Origin: Acanthosepion esculentum
Lineage: Eukaryota > Mollusca > Cephalopoda > Sepiida > Sepiidae
Assembly: GCA_964036315.1 (NCBI GenBank)
Contig: OZ038511.1
Span: 455,729-519,728, forward strand
Direction: 5' to 3'
DNA length: 64,000 nucleotides
Shown piece by piece: positions 52,275-62,639 of this stretch (positions are counted from its first letter, which is position 1; each line of letters opens with the position of its first letter). The notes below the pieces were generated by a model. It worked only from the letters and a program-made list of their open reading frames with translations, did no database searches and was not told the origin of the DNA. The position numbers and the translations under genes were made by a program.

Positions 52275-53170
52275 GTTTTAATCGAAAAGCCAAATTTTCA
52301 GTTATAGAAAACACTAATCTAAGGAGATTCAAACATTGTAACAACTTAGATACATTTGAAGATGATGTGGCCAGGGGAAGACGTTATCACATCATATTAC
52401 ACAAATACTTAAATATATTCAGATATATAAACATGCAAAAACATGGATGACACAGGAAATAGAGAAATCGACATCATAGAAAAAATATCAGACATATATA
52501 CATGCAATTAAAAGCATATACATGCAATCACACACACACTAATAAAGACAGAAAGGCGTACCACGAATCAAACCTAAAAGTATTAACCAACCTATTTAAT
52601 ATATATAATAGGTTGGTTAATAAAATTTGAGAAATAACAAAATGATAACAATTTTTAACGTCTGACTTGTTGGCTGTTGAATGAAGACACTAAAAGCACA
52701 CGTCTGATGTCATCAATGCTATGGAACAGTTGGTCGAAATGTGCAGCAACAGGGAAATTGTTGTTCTTTTTGATGCAAGAAAGACACAGATCAGAACTGA
52801 AAGAAATTTTCAAAATTCACACATTGAACAATTAAACAGGGATTGGGTTTGCTCAGAGAGTATTATTTCCACAAACAGACCTTTAAACAACAACAATAAC
52901 ATTCCTTGGAAGAATAAGTCCCACTTCTTTGTCCTCTCATTGAAAAAGGACACAAACATGTTTGAAAATTCCAACTTTAAAATCTTTCCCATAATGCATC
53001 ACTTTAGTCAAAAGGACAACAAATTGATAATAAATATCATCAATCTTATTGCCAATTTTGTTATCATTTTATTGGCTTTTTATCCCTCAAATTCTGTTAA
53101 CTGGCCTATTAAATCTACATATTATAAGAAGCTCACATAGAACATTTTTTGTTTTAATTATTTATATATA
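52275..53170. other. Unassigned; 139-codon ORF not recognised
   Basis: The frame 52721-53140 (plus) encodes 139 residues with an asparagine-rich middle and a hydrophobic C-terminal stretch (I-A-N-F-V-I-I-L-L-A-F). I do not recognise it and AT-rich DNA makes frames of this length possible by chance. A 14-bp perfect inverted repeat (ATTAACCAACCTAT / ATAGGTTGGTTAAT) lies at 52580-52621. Confidence 0.3.
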
Positions 53171-53284
53171 TATATATGTATATATAGGTTGTTCCCTAGT
53201 CACCTAGGGATTTAAAAATCTAATAATTTCAACATTTTTTATTATTCCAAAATATTTTTATACAGAATGAAAATTCAAATACTG

Positions 53285-53702
53285 GAAATATATTCCCATT
53301 CAATTATAAAAAATTATATGATATAAATGTCCTCCATTTTTGACTTTGCACTGCTGCATTTTTTTTTATAACATTCTCCATAACAGCAGTTTATGACTCT
53401 GGCTGCAACTGTTAAAATTCTGCACAGATGTTATCATTGAATAGCTGAATATGCTGCAGTTTATTGATGTATTCACACTCCTTAAAGTATCCCTCAAGAA
53501 AATAATTGAGAACTGTCAGATCAGGAGAATGTAGTGGCCATAAAATTTTGGAACTTTGAAAAATTATCTGGTGACCAAAAGTTTGATTATATCCAAAATA
53601 AAATTCCACAATTTTGTTTGTTTGTTCATTTATGAATTTTATTTTTGGTAAATTTCCCTGAGTTAATCCAATTTTAAAAAATCTGACATTTTTAAATACC
53701 AA
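53285..53702 (-). pseudogene. Tc1/mariner-like transposase C-terminus
   Basis: The frame 53412-53702 contains W-P-L-H-S-P-D-L-T-V-L-N-Y-F-L-E-G-Y-F-K-E, equivalent to the W-P-P-R-S-P-D-L-T-P-L-D-F-F-L-W-G-Y-L-K block, with the catalytic D/E position (D in this family) as N. A later frame (about 53340) gives N-G-G-H, a C-terminal signature of the same group. The first two catalytic Asp blocks are absent. No inverted ends were found. Confidence 0.7.
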
Positions 53703-53989
53703 TGTTACTTTTGAAAACTATATATAATTTCAATCAAAAATGTCTGTCTGTTATATTTTTACAGTTTGCCTATAATTTTTTGTCCATTAGGATAAACTTT
53801 GCTGAGAAATTGTTCAAAATTAATAATGTTTTCATTTTAGTACTTTCAACTATCTCAAAATGTTTATATTATTAGTGCCATGAAAAATTAGCTTCAATCT
53901 GGCATTTTTTAGAATGCTACATCTTTAATATAAATATGCATGTATCATGTAAGTGACATCATGGACAGAAATCTTTTTTTTTAAATTAG

Positions 53990-54584
53990 TCTTTTAGGAA
54001 TTGGAAAACTTGAAAGCATTAAAAGATGATGATATTGAATTCTTAAACACATTTGAAAATATTTCTCTGTGAATTGTTTCTTTTGTATAATGGTAATTTC
54101 AAATCTTTTGGGCCTTTCTTTAAAGTGACTGCTGTATTTGTCTTACTAATAGTATTTTGATTGTGATGTGATGGCACGCATTGCACTAACTTTCAATAAG
54201 CAGTAAGTTAACCTATGAAAGAGTGTGGTGATTGTGTGACCAATGTAAGGATTTAATATTGTTTTTTAATTATTACTTTTCGAGATACCTTTCTCTTGAA
54301 AGGAATAAAAATTCACAAACAACATTGTTTTACATAAGAGTGATTTTTGAGGTCCTGTGTTATTGGTAATGATTAAATTGTGTGTTGTATTCATGATAAA
54401 TGATAAATCTTAAGTATTTATTGGAATCATTAAGTGATATGTACCAACAAATATTTTTTTAATGGTTTTTCATCTTTATAGTTAATGTGCATCTTGTTAC
54501 AGTAAAATAAACTGATGATATTTTTACTTTTGCTCATATCAGGATGGTTGCTTGTTTATTTTCACTACAAATTTCTTTAAAGCT
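53990..54584 (-). pseudogene. PLE GIY-YIG endonuclease, decayed
   Basis: Minus-strand frames give N-L-I-I-T-N-N-T-G-P, then N-P-Y-I-G-H-T-I-T-T-L-F-H-R-L-T-Y (YIG at 54239-54247) and degraded C-terminal words (K-K-Q-F...). It is the same PLE group as 40800-41690. Its upstream RT part lies at 54854-55075, separated by an inserted foldback element. Confidence 0.68.
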
Positions 54585-54853
54585 AATTTATTTTAGAGTC
54601 TGTCTATATTTCTGAGATGAGGTATTATGTACAGTATTTACATTAGTTGGACTATTGTCCTCATCTTTGTCGCCATATTTGTCACAACGTTTCGGCCGTT
54701 GTACGCTCCGGCCTTCTTCAGGTGGTTGGTTCAGTTCGAAATTCCAACCACCTGAAGAAGGCCAGAGTGTACAATGGCCGAAACGTTGTGACAAATATGG
54801 CGACAAAGATGAGGACAATAGTCCGACTAATGTAAATACTGTAATTTATTTTA
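54585..54853. repeat. 11-bp target duplication around FB element
   Basis: AATTTATTTTA occurs at 54585-54595 and again at 54843-54853, exactly flanking the 247-bp foldback at 54596-54842. This fixes both ends and shows a real insertion event. Confidence 0.85.
54596..54842 (+). mobile_element. Foldback element FB, 247-bp copy
   Basis: Arms 54634-54726 and 54741-54842 are inverted with a 14-base loop-like spacer. The left extra tail GAGTCTGTCTATATTTCTGA corresponds to the inverse of 52231-52263. The right arm carries CTGAAGAAGGCC...GGCCGAAACG (54750-54785). It encodes no protein and needs trans-acting enzymes. The 11-bp target duplication is longer than for common cut-and-paste transposons of this window and is compatible with retroelement-type integration. 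Confidence 0.85.
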
Positions 54854-55075
54854 CTTGTTGATATCATAGTTAGGAAAATGTGTTTTTTTTTATGTTGATC
54901 AATTTTTTTATAAAATAATGTGTATGAAAAGAAATTATTTTAGTCCAGTTTTGATCATTACTCTTTATGCCAGCTATTTGAGGACATTCACTTTTTTCTT
55001 AGGATTTTTCCTTTATATATTGAGGCAGTGAAATTATGACTATGAGAGAGTTTACTAAAACATTGAAGAAATGTA
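54854..55075 (-). pseudogene. PLE RT C-terminal remnant, upstream of FB insertion
   Basis: A minus-strand frame reads H-N-F-T-A-S-I-Y-K, like the F-T-S-V-Y-R-K block of PLE RTs, then a poorly conserved stretch ending H-F-P-N-Y, comparable to the conserved N-G-Y-P. Weak alone, but order and orientation fit the endonuclease at 53990-54584. Confidence 0.5.
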
Positions 55076-55084
55076 TCTTTTGTT

Positions 55085-55240
55085 TTTAACTGGTGTCACC
55101 CCAAGCAAGGCAGTACAGCCACTAAAATGCAAAGGGTTACAGGGGGTGGGGGAATTAGGAACAGAAACATTAGTAATGAGTAGAAAGACAAAAGAACAAT
55201 CAGGAGGACAAGAGATTGTAGGGATATTATTATTGTTATA
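55085..55240 (-). mobile_element. CR1-like LINE 3' terminal fragment
   Basis: GGTGTCACCCCAAGCAAGG at 55092, CCACTAAAATGCAAAGGGTT and ACAGGGGGTGG are the reverse complement of the LINE 3' UTR words seen at 13870 and 51360. Only about 150 bases are present, followed by an AAT-rich tract. Confidence 0.75.
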
Positions 55241-55299
55241 AATAAAATAATAATAATGAAAATTATAAATAAAATAAAACAATAATATTTCAACCTTGT

Positions 55300-56845
55300 T
55301 TAAAATAAATTAAATAAAAATAATAAAATTACTCCCAGCATGCAACAAAAACTGTTCCTGCCAGAAATATGGACATACTGCCTAAAAACATGAGATTCAA
55401 TGTCTTTGCCCAAGAACTGTCAGGATGACAACACGTGTTTAACTTCCATCCATGATAGGACTTGTGATATTACGAAGATACTTCCTTTATAACATGAACA
55501 ATTGTAATGTAAAAACAACACACACACAAATACATAAATAAAATTGTATGAAATTACCAGACAATTATTCATTCCTTCTCTGTATTGTGTACATTTATTT
55601 TTCCTGTTTTTATCTTCATAAAAAGAAGCTTAAAATTCTACTACCACTACTCCTATGGTGTGAGTGAATACACCACAAGATAACAATTGTCAGTGTATTT
55701 AAATTTTTGCAAATTAAAATTGGCTGGAAAGCATAGATTTGGGAGGGATTTCTGCAAGTTGAAGTACAAGAAAAGAAACTTGTTACCATAGAAGTTACAA
55801 CTACATTTAGCTAGCTCATCAAATATTATGTTTATAAGTAAAGTGTAGAGCAAAGTTTTTCTCAAATGGTTTTTTATTCTGTCTTGTTTTTTTTTATTAA
55901 TATGTCATCATTATATCACTGATTTGGTAAAACTGTTAAAGATTTTATTTTCTAAGTGAGCCATAAGTAGGAATGAGAGGTAGCCCCATAGCTAACCATT
56001 AGTCATAATATTTGTGTTATGCAGTAAAGAAGTTTACAAAGAATTGTTGGTTTAATATTGGGAGGTTGACATAAAGACTGCATATATTTTGCATTAATAT
56101 TTCTGTAGTTTACATATATATTGTGTTTGTGTGTTACACTTTTCAGTATCACCAGAAGTATTGAATATGTAGAGAAAGGAAGTTTGCATATCTCTATGTA
56201 GTGGACTCTTATAATGATGTAGAAATCATAATTATTAAACAGTGAAGAAAGTGTTGTTTTGTTTAATATTTAGGAGGTGTTATAAAATAAACAAGAAAAT
56301 GCAGGACAATATAAAATTTTTTATGCAATTACAAAATTACTTAGATTGCAGTTGAGGTAGTATTGTACCCGAGTGCTAATACATGGGGTAAAAAGGAGGC
56401 GGCAGATCTAGGAAGTATGAAAAAATAAAAAAAATGTCAAGTTCCATTTATACACACATGCACATGCAAAAGAATCCCTGACACAACCTTCAAATTCCTG
56501 CTAATGAACTTGAATAATTAGAAGGTATCTTCTGCCAGCAGGATGCAGGAAATGTGTAAGTATCATTGCTTAACAGACAAAACTTTGGTAGCAGATTCCA
56601 AGAGGTTTGCTGATGTCCAGTATTGTCTCTATAGAAGAGGAAAGTTCTTCCATAAAACTGCAAAAGGTCTGTCAACTGATACTTTTGTAAAATTGGAGCA
56701 TACCCTAAACATTATTGTTCTTTTGCAAGAGGCTACTTGCGTGGTTTAGCAAGTCGAATGATGGTTATAAGGTTGTAGGTTTTCCGATTGAATTTCCTCT
56801 CTCCTTTTTTTCTCATTAAACAGATTTCAAAGAGATCTACTGCCT
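55300..56845. other. No recognisable gene
   Basis: A tRNA-like word order (GTGGTTTAGCAAG, 56741-56753) is present but lacks a box B. Frames at 55653-55865 and 56490-56749 are unmatched. Confidence 0.45.
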
Positions 56846-56849
56846 GAAT

Positions 56850-57065
56850 AAGTTGACAAAATTTCTAGGCCATATAATGAGGAATGAGGGCTTGAAGAAT
56901 TTGAAACTCCCAGGATATATTGTAGGTAAGAGAGCCGGAGGAAAGCAGTGAATAACTTACCTAACAAGCTTGTTGACAGGAAAGAGATTAGGAGAGCAAG
57001 AAAACAAATCTTAATAAGAACTACAAAAGATAGGAAGTAGTGGAGATCCATGATTGTACATATGC
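56850..57065 (+). pseudogene. Non-LTR retrotransposon C-terminal fragment
   Basis: K-F-L-G-H-I-M-R-N-E-G-L-K-N-L and K-R-A-G-G-K-Q...T-Y-L-T-S-L match the post-RT 'FLGHIMRK...GKRARGRQ' part of the LINE family at 47380-48850. Stops at about 56975 and 57030. Confidence 0.75.
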
Positions 57066-57069
57066 ACAC

Positions 57070-58325
57070 ATAGCTGAAAGAAAGAACTGATGAACATTTG
57101 TTTAAAGCTGAAAATATCATTTTTTATATTATTAAAACAAGTTTCTTTGTATTTTCTGCATCAGATGCTAAGGTTCACCATGGAAATTCTAACTTGGCTT
57201 ATTAAGAAATAGTTCTTACATGCATTCAAATATCAGATGGATATAAAATCTGAATGTTGGTTTGTCATTAAAACTATTAATCTTAATATTTTTTTCTTTT
57301 CTGAATGTTTTGGAAAAGATAAGAGGTTATTTATTTGGAAAATAGGAATTCATAAAGTTCAAGATAAAATGGCAGGTTTTTAAAATAGTTTTTCTTTACC
57401 TAATTGAGAGGAAACATCGATTCAATTAGTAAGTTTTGGTTCATTAAGGTAACCCTTCCTACTGAACCTGACAGAAACAAAATTAGGTTATTTCTACAAT
57501 AATTCATTGAAATTGAGAGAGTTTTCCTACTGAGCATCACCCTTGAAAACATATACGTCACTTCATAATAAATAACAGTTATTTTAAGACTGTCTTTTTT
57601 ATGTATTGTAGGAATTGGTTTTAAGAACAAAAAATATTTACAAAATTCTACTGTCTGAGATCATTTGTGAATTGAGAACTATTTTTAAAATTTTCTTCAT
57701 GATTTCAGATTTGTTATTGCAATGACTGAAATAGAAAATTCTCCAAAACAGAGATAAACTTGAGATTACAAATTAGTGACTAAATCACAAACTTGTTAGT
57801 TATTCAAGAACTCATTTTTAATTCTGACATTTTTAGATTTGTGGAAAGGATGTGAATCAGTCAAAGAAAATGTGAGGATTGAAGATAGAAAATTTGGATA
57901 TTTGTAATTATATAAAATAAAATTAATTTAAATAGCATTCCGATTATAAGTTTCATTAAGCTAATGAAATGTCTTCCAATGTCCTTTATCTAAAAATAAT
58001 GTGACCAAAACATTATCATTGCTTTTATTTCTATCCTAGTTAATAATTAACAGAATGAAACTGACCAAAGGAATAATCTGGAACTAAAGGCATTGTGTTT
58101 CTGTCCAGAATTTCTCAGATTTAAGGGATAAATATGTGTGAATATCAGTCATATGAATTTGGCTGTGTAGGATTAGAAAGCTGTGAAAGTCAGAATTGAA
58201 CTCATCTTAATTGTGGTTGTAGTCTCAAAGATATGTTTGCTTATCACTATGAGCTTCTATGAAATAAATATATACTCACAAGCCTACAAGGCTTATGGCC
58301 ATATCACACAGAAACACTGGTTCTT
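57070..58325. other. No recognisable gene
   Basis: No supported ORF or repeat. Confidence 0.5.
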
Positions 58326-58384
58326 GTATGATCGCTGAGGTTGAGCAGTGTGAGCTAGATTGGAGGCCACTTGGGAATACCAGG

Positions 58385-58680
58385 TTTTGTAAGCTTGGAT
58401 ATGCAGGTGGAATAATGGTTGACAGCTCAGAATTGGAAATTGAAGAACCAAGTTCTAATTCCAATTGGATTCATGATATTTACTTATAGGCAAGTACCCT
58501 CGGAAATGGGATGAATCCACCCTTTCTCCCCAAGCTATAGGTTAATTAGTAGGACTTGTATCAGTAAATCATTATTATCTCCCGCAAATTCTTACAATCT
58601 AAAAATATTTTCTGGCTTTAAATAACCTGCAAAAGGTTGATAAGCCATAAAAAACAAATCAATCACTCACAAGCCTACAT
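58385..58680 (+). mobile_element. tRNA-derived SINE type B, near full length
   Basis: Box A-like TGGAATAATGGTTGACAGC (58408-58426) and box B-like AGTTCTAATTCC (58452-58463), then a central segment (TGATATTTACTTATAGGC, CGGAAATGGGATGAATCC, CCCAAGCTATAGGTTAATTA) shared in outline with type A. The 3' end is different: GTAGGACTTGTATC, TCTTACAATCTAAAAAT, TTTAAATAACCTGCAAAAGG, TTGATAAGCC and ACAAATCAATCA. Confidence 0.78.
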
Positions 58681-58699
58681 GTGTGTGTGATTTATATAT

Positions 58700-59175
58700 G
58701 TGCCTGTATATATATATATATATCCTGAGTTTATATACATATATATATAACTTGAATCTTGTGTGTACATGTTTTTATAAATACATAAAGTTAACACAGA
58801 TTTTCTTGAAGCAATGTAAGTGGATTTTGAATGTATGTAAAAATTGATTGATAATTTCTACCCAGAGAAGAACCACTTTGTATATTGCCTTGTGTAAGAT
58901 AGATTTTTTGAATTTCTTAGATAAAGCATTGTCAGTTATTAATTTTTACTATTTCTTTCATCTTATTTCTCTTACTTTTACACATTGTGGTAATAATCCT
59001 AAGTTGTCTTAATTTCTTAGGTTAAAATATTGTTAATTATTATTATTTTTTTTGTTTTATTTCTCTTGCCTTTACATTTAACAGTAATAGTTTGAAGTTG
59101 ATGGAATCTCTTACATGAAGCATTGTCAATTATTTGACTCGTATTTTATTGTCCTATTTTGTTGTTCTCTGTTCG
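58700..59175. other. No recognisable feature
   Basis: (TA)n-like tracts at 58715-58750; otherwise AT-rich sequence without a supported element. Confidence 0.5.
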
Positions 59176-59179
59176 CGCA

Positions 59180-59575
59180 TTCAAATCAATTTCCAGCCTA
59201 GTAGAGTTCAAAATCATTTACACAGTCTTAGACTTCTTCTCCACTCTGCAGAATCTTTGCTACTGATGTTTAAATGAGCTCCTTTGTTTTGTTCAGACCT
59301 TCACAGTGATTAAATGCCATGCTACTGCCACAGAGTTGAATCTTCCTCATTTCCCCCAAGTTCCAAAAGGAAGAAGAAAGTTCCACTCAAACAATTTTTT
59401 CTTTGTGCAACATGCTCCTGTGTGGGTGCTTCCCTAAATACTGCAATCTTAACCTCTTCAATAATTATCTGTCATCTTTATCCTCATAATCTTCACTTTC
59501 TACCCTTTTATTCATATCACACACCTCATTCATCATTACTATTTTAACAGTAACCCAATACCATGAGGGGTTATC
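59180..59575 (+). repeat. Dispersed repeat R, copy 2
   Basis: Shares ordered words with 44880-45245 (see there). The 77-codon frame 59314-59547 covers its centre but is not conserved in frame with the other copy. Confidence 0.55.
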
Positions 59576-59579
59576 AAGC

Positions 59580-61075
59580 TTTGTATTAGGTGGATTCTAG
59601 TAAATAATCTTTTACATACTTTCATGATTATTTTTAAGCAAGAAGCCTGAATTGGAAATAAACAATTAACTTCTGTTGAGTATTGAACTCAAATCTTTTG
59701 GGGACTGACCCTAGAACATTAGTACCATACAGTTCAGTCTCTACTAGTCAGCTTTTAAATGAACAATCTGGCATGGAAGTAAAGTCCGATAAGGAAAAAT
59801 GCAGCTGTATGAATACAAACAAAAAAATGTCTGCAAGTTAGTGTTTATAGACGTATCTGTAAAGTTTTGTTTCACTCTTAGGATTTGGCAAATGTTGAAA
59901 TCTTATAGAAATTTATTTTATTTTTAATTGATGCAGTTTAGTGGTCGAGGAACAAATGTTAAAATGCATTTAAGTGATGCAGTAAAATTAAGAAGAGGTG
60001 ATGAAAGAAAAAACAAATCTAAATGCAACTGTATTATTAATATTTTAAAAGAATAAATATTTCAAACTCTTCTGAGAAAGCCAAAATACCTAAAGATGAC
60101 TAGAGAATTAACCAGCCCAAGTTGTGAGTAAAGAGTGACAAAAGTAATGACATTACTCTAAACAAATACTCAGGGAAATGTTCTTTTTCAAACCAGAAAT
60201 TTTAATCACTAATATTAGCGATGGAATTGATGTATTGATTTGAATAAATCAATTAGAGCAAACAGACAAAAATTTTTTTATTGTTAGGATAAGATTAAAC
60301 ATTTTGTTCTCTGTTGTTTGAACTGTGTTGGCTCTAATCTGCCCAGGAATTAAGATTTATTGACATTAAAATAACAATTTTGGCACAAGGCCAAAGGAGA
60401 AGTCAGGAAGTGCTAGTCCACACTTTCTATCCCAGACCTATCTAAGCAGATTCATGATCCATTCATTCATTACAATTTCCTCATTCACCACAAGTACTCA
60501 TCCATCACCATTCAATCCTACATATACCACAACATCACATCTTCACAAGGAATCTACAAAAAAAAAAGATTATAAAATCTACCCAGGAATGACTGCAAGA
60601 CACTTTCCCCTCCCCAATTTATAGGCAGAAGCACACAAATGCATGCTGGGATTTTTTCCTAGCCAATAAAATAGACCAGTTCTCAGTTTCATCTGATCCA
60701 CTTCTGGTTTGCCTAATATTGCATCTAACTCAGTCATGGTCTGTCTTGTCTTGAAGTTGCAATGCTATGTTCACGTGTCCAAACTAACTTTAGAGTGTCA
60801 CCTCCAATTCTTAGTTCGTGAACATTTTGCCATATTTACCATTGCTTTGCCTTGAATATATTATTTGCTTTGCCTTGTTCTTTTCTTTTCCTTGTTATTG
60901 CAAATTTTGTCAATTTTGTTTTCTTCATTTTGGTTCTATCACTTATTTTGAATTTAACCATGGCCACTCACTCGACAAACTGACAAAAAAAAAAAAAGAA
61001 AGAATTTCATTTTGAGGGATTGTTGTTCTTAATATTCACTCTATACAAGGACCAAGAACAACTCAAGGTAGAGGC
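59580..61075. other. No recognisable gene
   Basis: 60340-60830 is less AT-rich and contains CCAATAAAATAGACC, so an LTR relic is conceivable, but no ends could be placed. Confidence 0.45.
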
Positions 61076-61079
61076 TTAT

Positions 61080-61800
61080 TGAGTGAGGTTTTTGTATGGA
61101 CAGAAGAGGAGGAGAAGTGCAAATTATGGGGATATGTAGGATAGATAACAGTTGACCCTAGACTTGAAAACATTCACACAATCTTTTGTATTTTGGATAA
61201 AGACGAATTTCCTAGGATTTTCTTAATATGTCTATCAGTATTCTTCTTAATCACTTGTAGTACTCCTCCTACAACTACTGGAATGACAGTTATGTTTTAA
61301 GGTACATGCTTGTTATTAATATTTCAGATTCTTATTTTTAGAGTTTTTACCAAATTGTTTTTTCCCAGAAAGGTTTTTATCTGACAATATGATCATGTCT
61401 ATAAGATAGCATATTATGTCTTTCTCTGCAGTTAACTTATTCGGTTTGAAGTCTTTTAAGACACTATGTGGTCTGTTAACTTGTATAGTGCAGTGATTGT
61501 GTCTAGTAATGTCTCAGTGCAAAGTAACTTCATCTTCTAGAACTGGTTGGATTTTTTTACTCATCTCATGTTTCTGTATAGAGTAAGTTATATTATTGAT
61601 ATATTTCCCAATACAATATTGTCAGATGTGATCACATCGACTTTATAATGCATTTTGTGCTTGTGTAGAGCAGTCAGATAATAGATATATTTGATCTACT
61701 CCATTCCTTGAAATGTGTGTCTGGTAAGATCATGTTAATAGATTTTGATTCTGAGCTTCAAGGAGAAACCTTTCCATTTCTGCTTTCAAGCCAGGGTTTG
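61080..61800 (-). pseudogene. Non-LTR retrotransposon C-terminus (IPVVVG type)
   Basis: From 61800 leftward: L-K-A-E-M-E-R-F-L-L-E-A-Q-N-Q (start of post-RT region), Y-Q-T-H-I-S-R-N-G-V-D, then after gaps I-T-V-I-P-V-V-V-G-G-V and I-K-K-N-T-D-R-H-I-K-K-I near 61300-61230, and S-K-I-Q-K-I-V before a stop. A terminal 'xIPVVVGALG' block is a recurrent C-terminal motif of a LINE group in cnidarians and molluscs. A different family from the other LINEs here. Many stops. Confidence 0.65.
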
Positions 61801-61884
61801 GAAGCAATGATGGGTCAGATTTTTATCAGTGTCGAAGTCTGATACTCACAATAGTTATTGGCCATGTAAGGATTTTTCTTCCAA

Positions 61885-62155
61885 CTTCGGAGGATCAAAC
61901 TCTAATTCCAGGTAAGTTCATTACATTCTCTTATGTGTAAATACCATTGGGAAAGGTAGGAATCTATTACTTTACTCCAGCTATGGGTTAAATAATAGAA
62001 CTTGTATCTGGAAAAATCATTGTTATCAAAATATTGTTAATGCAGTATTCCCTTGCAAAAAAACATTCTTGCAATCTAAAATAATCTCTGGCTTTAAATA
62101 ACCCCCAAATAGTTGATAAATAATGAAACAAATCAACCAATCTTTCAAACTTGGT
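61885..62155 (+). mobile_element. SINE type B
   Basis: Box B-like CAAACTCTAATTCC (61905-61918), GTTCATTACATTCTCTTATG, ATTGGGAAAGGTAGGAATC, CCAGCTATGGGTTAAATAAT, GAACTTGTATCTGG, TTTAAATAACCCCC, and TTGATAAATAATG with an ACCAATC tail. The tRNA 5' part is degenerate. The CAGCTATGGGTTAAATA centre is closest to type A at 5100, linking the two types. Confidence 0.72.
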
Positions 62156-62639
62156 GTCAGGCTGGTTAGGCCATTAAATTTTGCCTTTTTTTTTGTTTTT
62201 TGCCTTTGTTGTTATCTCATTTTGTCTTTCATCTTGATTATTAATTTCAAATCTGTTTGAATTTTTGGCTTGTTGCAGACATTAAAACTTTTTACTCAAT
62301 ACATGTGTGTGTCAATAACCCCTTATCAGCAGCAACGAAACCCTTTTTCAGCTTTGTGGCATAAAAAGAAAACTGGGAGCAAACATGCTGTAAATTCCAA
62401 CAGGCTAGCTGTTTGGGCTGAGATGGGGAGAGACATGTGAAAACTAGCTGTTATGAAGTAGAGTACTCTCTCAAATAAATAGTTGTCAGGTCAACAGATG
62501 GTAGCTCAACCTGCAGTACCTCATTTACATGCAATACTACACTTCCTTGTGCCAAAATGGACTTATGCTTTTTATTGATCTTTGACTTTGAATTATTCTT
62601 GGGAATCTAAGCTGTCTTTCTTGGTGTGTATGGGCCACA

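Noticed and set aside
53185..53215. Inverted end for the mariner-like fragment (GTTGTTCCCTAGTCACC)
   Set aside because: There is only a small local palindrome (CCCTAGTCACCTAGGG) and no matching copy beyond the transposase fragment.
56738..56800. tRNA-like word order
   Set aside because: A GTGGTTTAGCAAG stretch resembles box A, but no box B, cloverleaf or SINE body follows.
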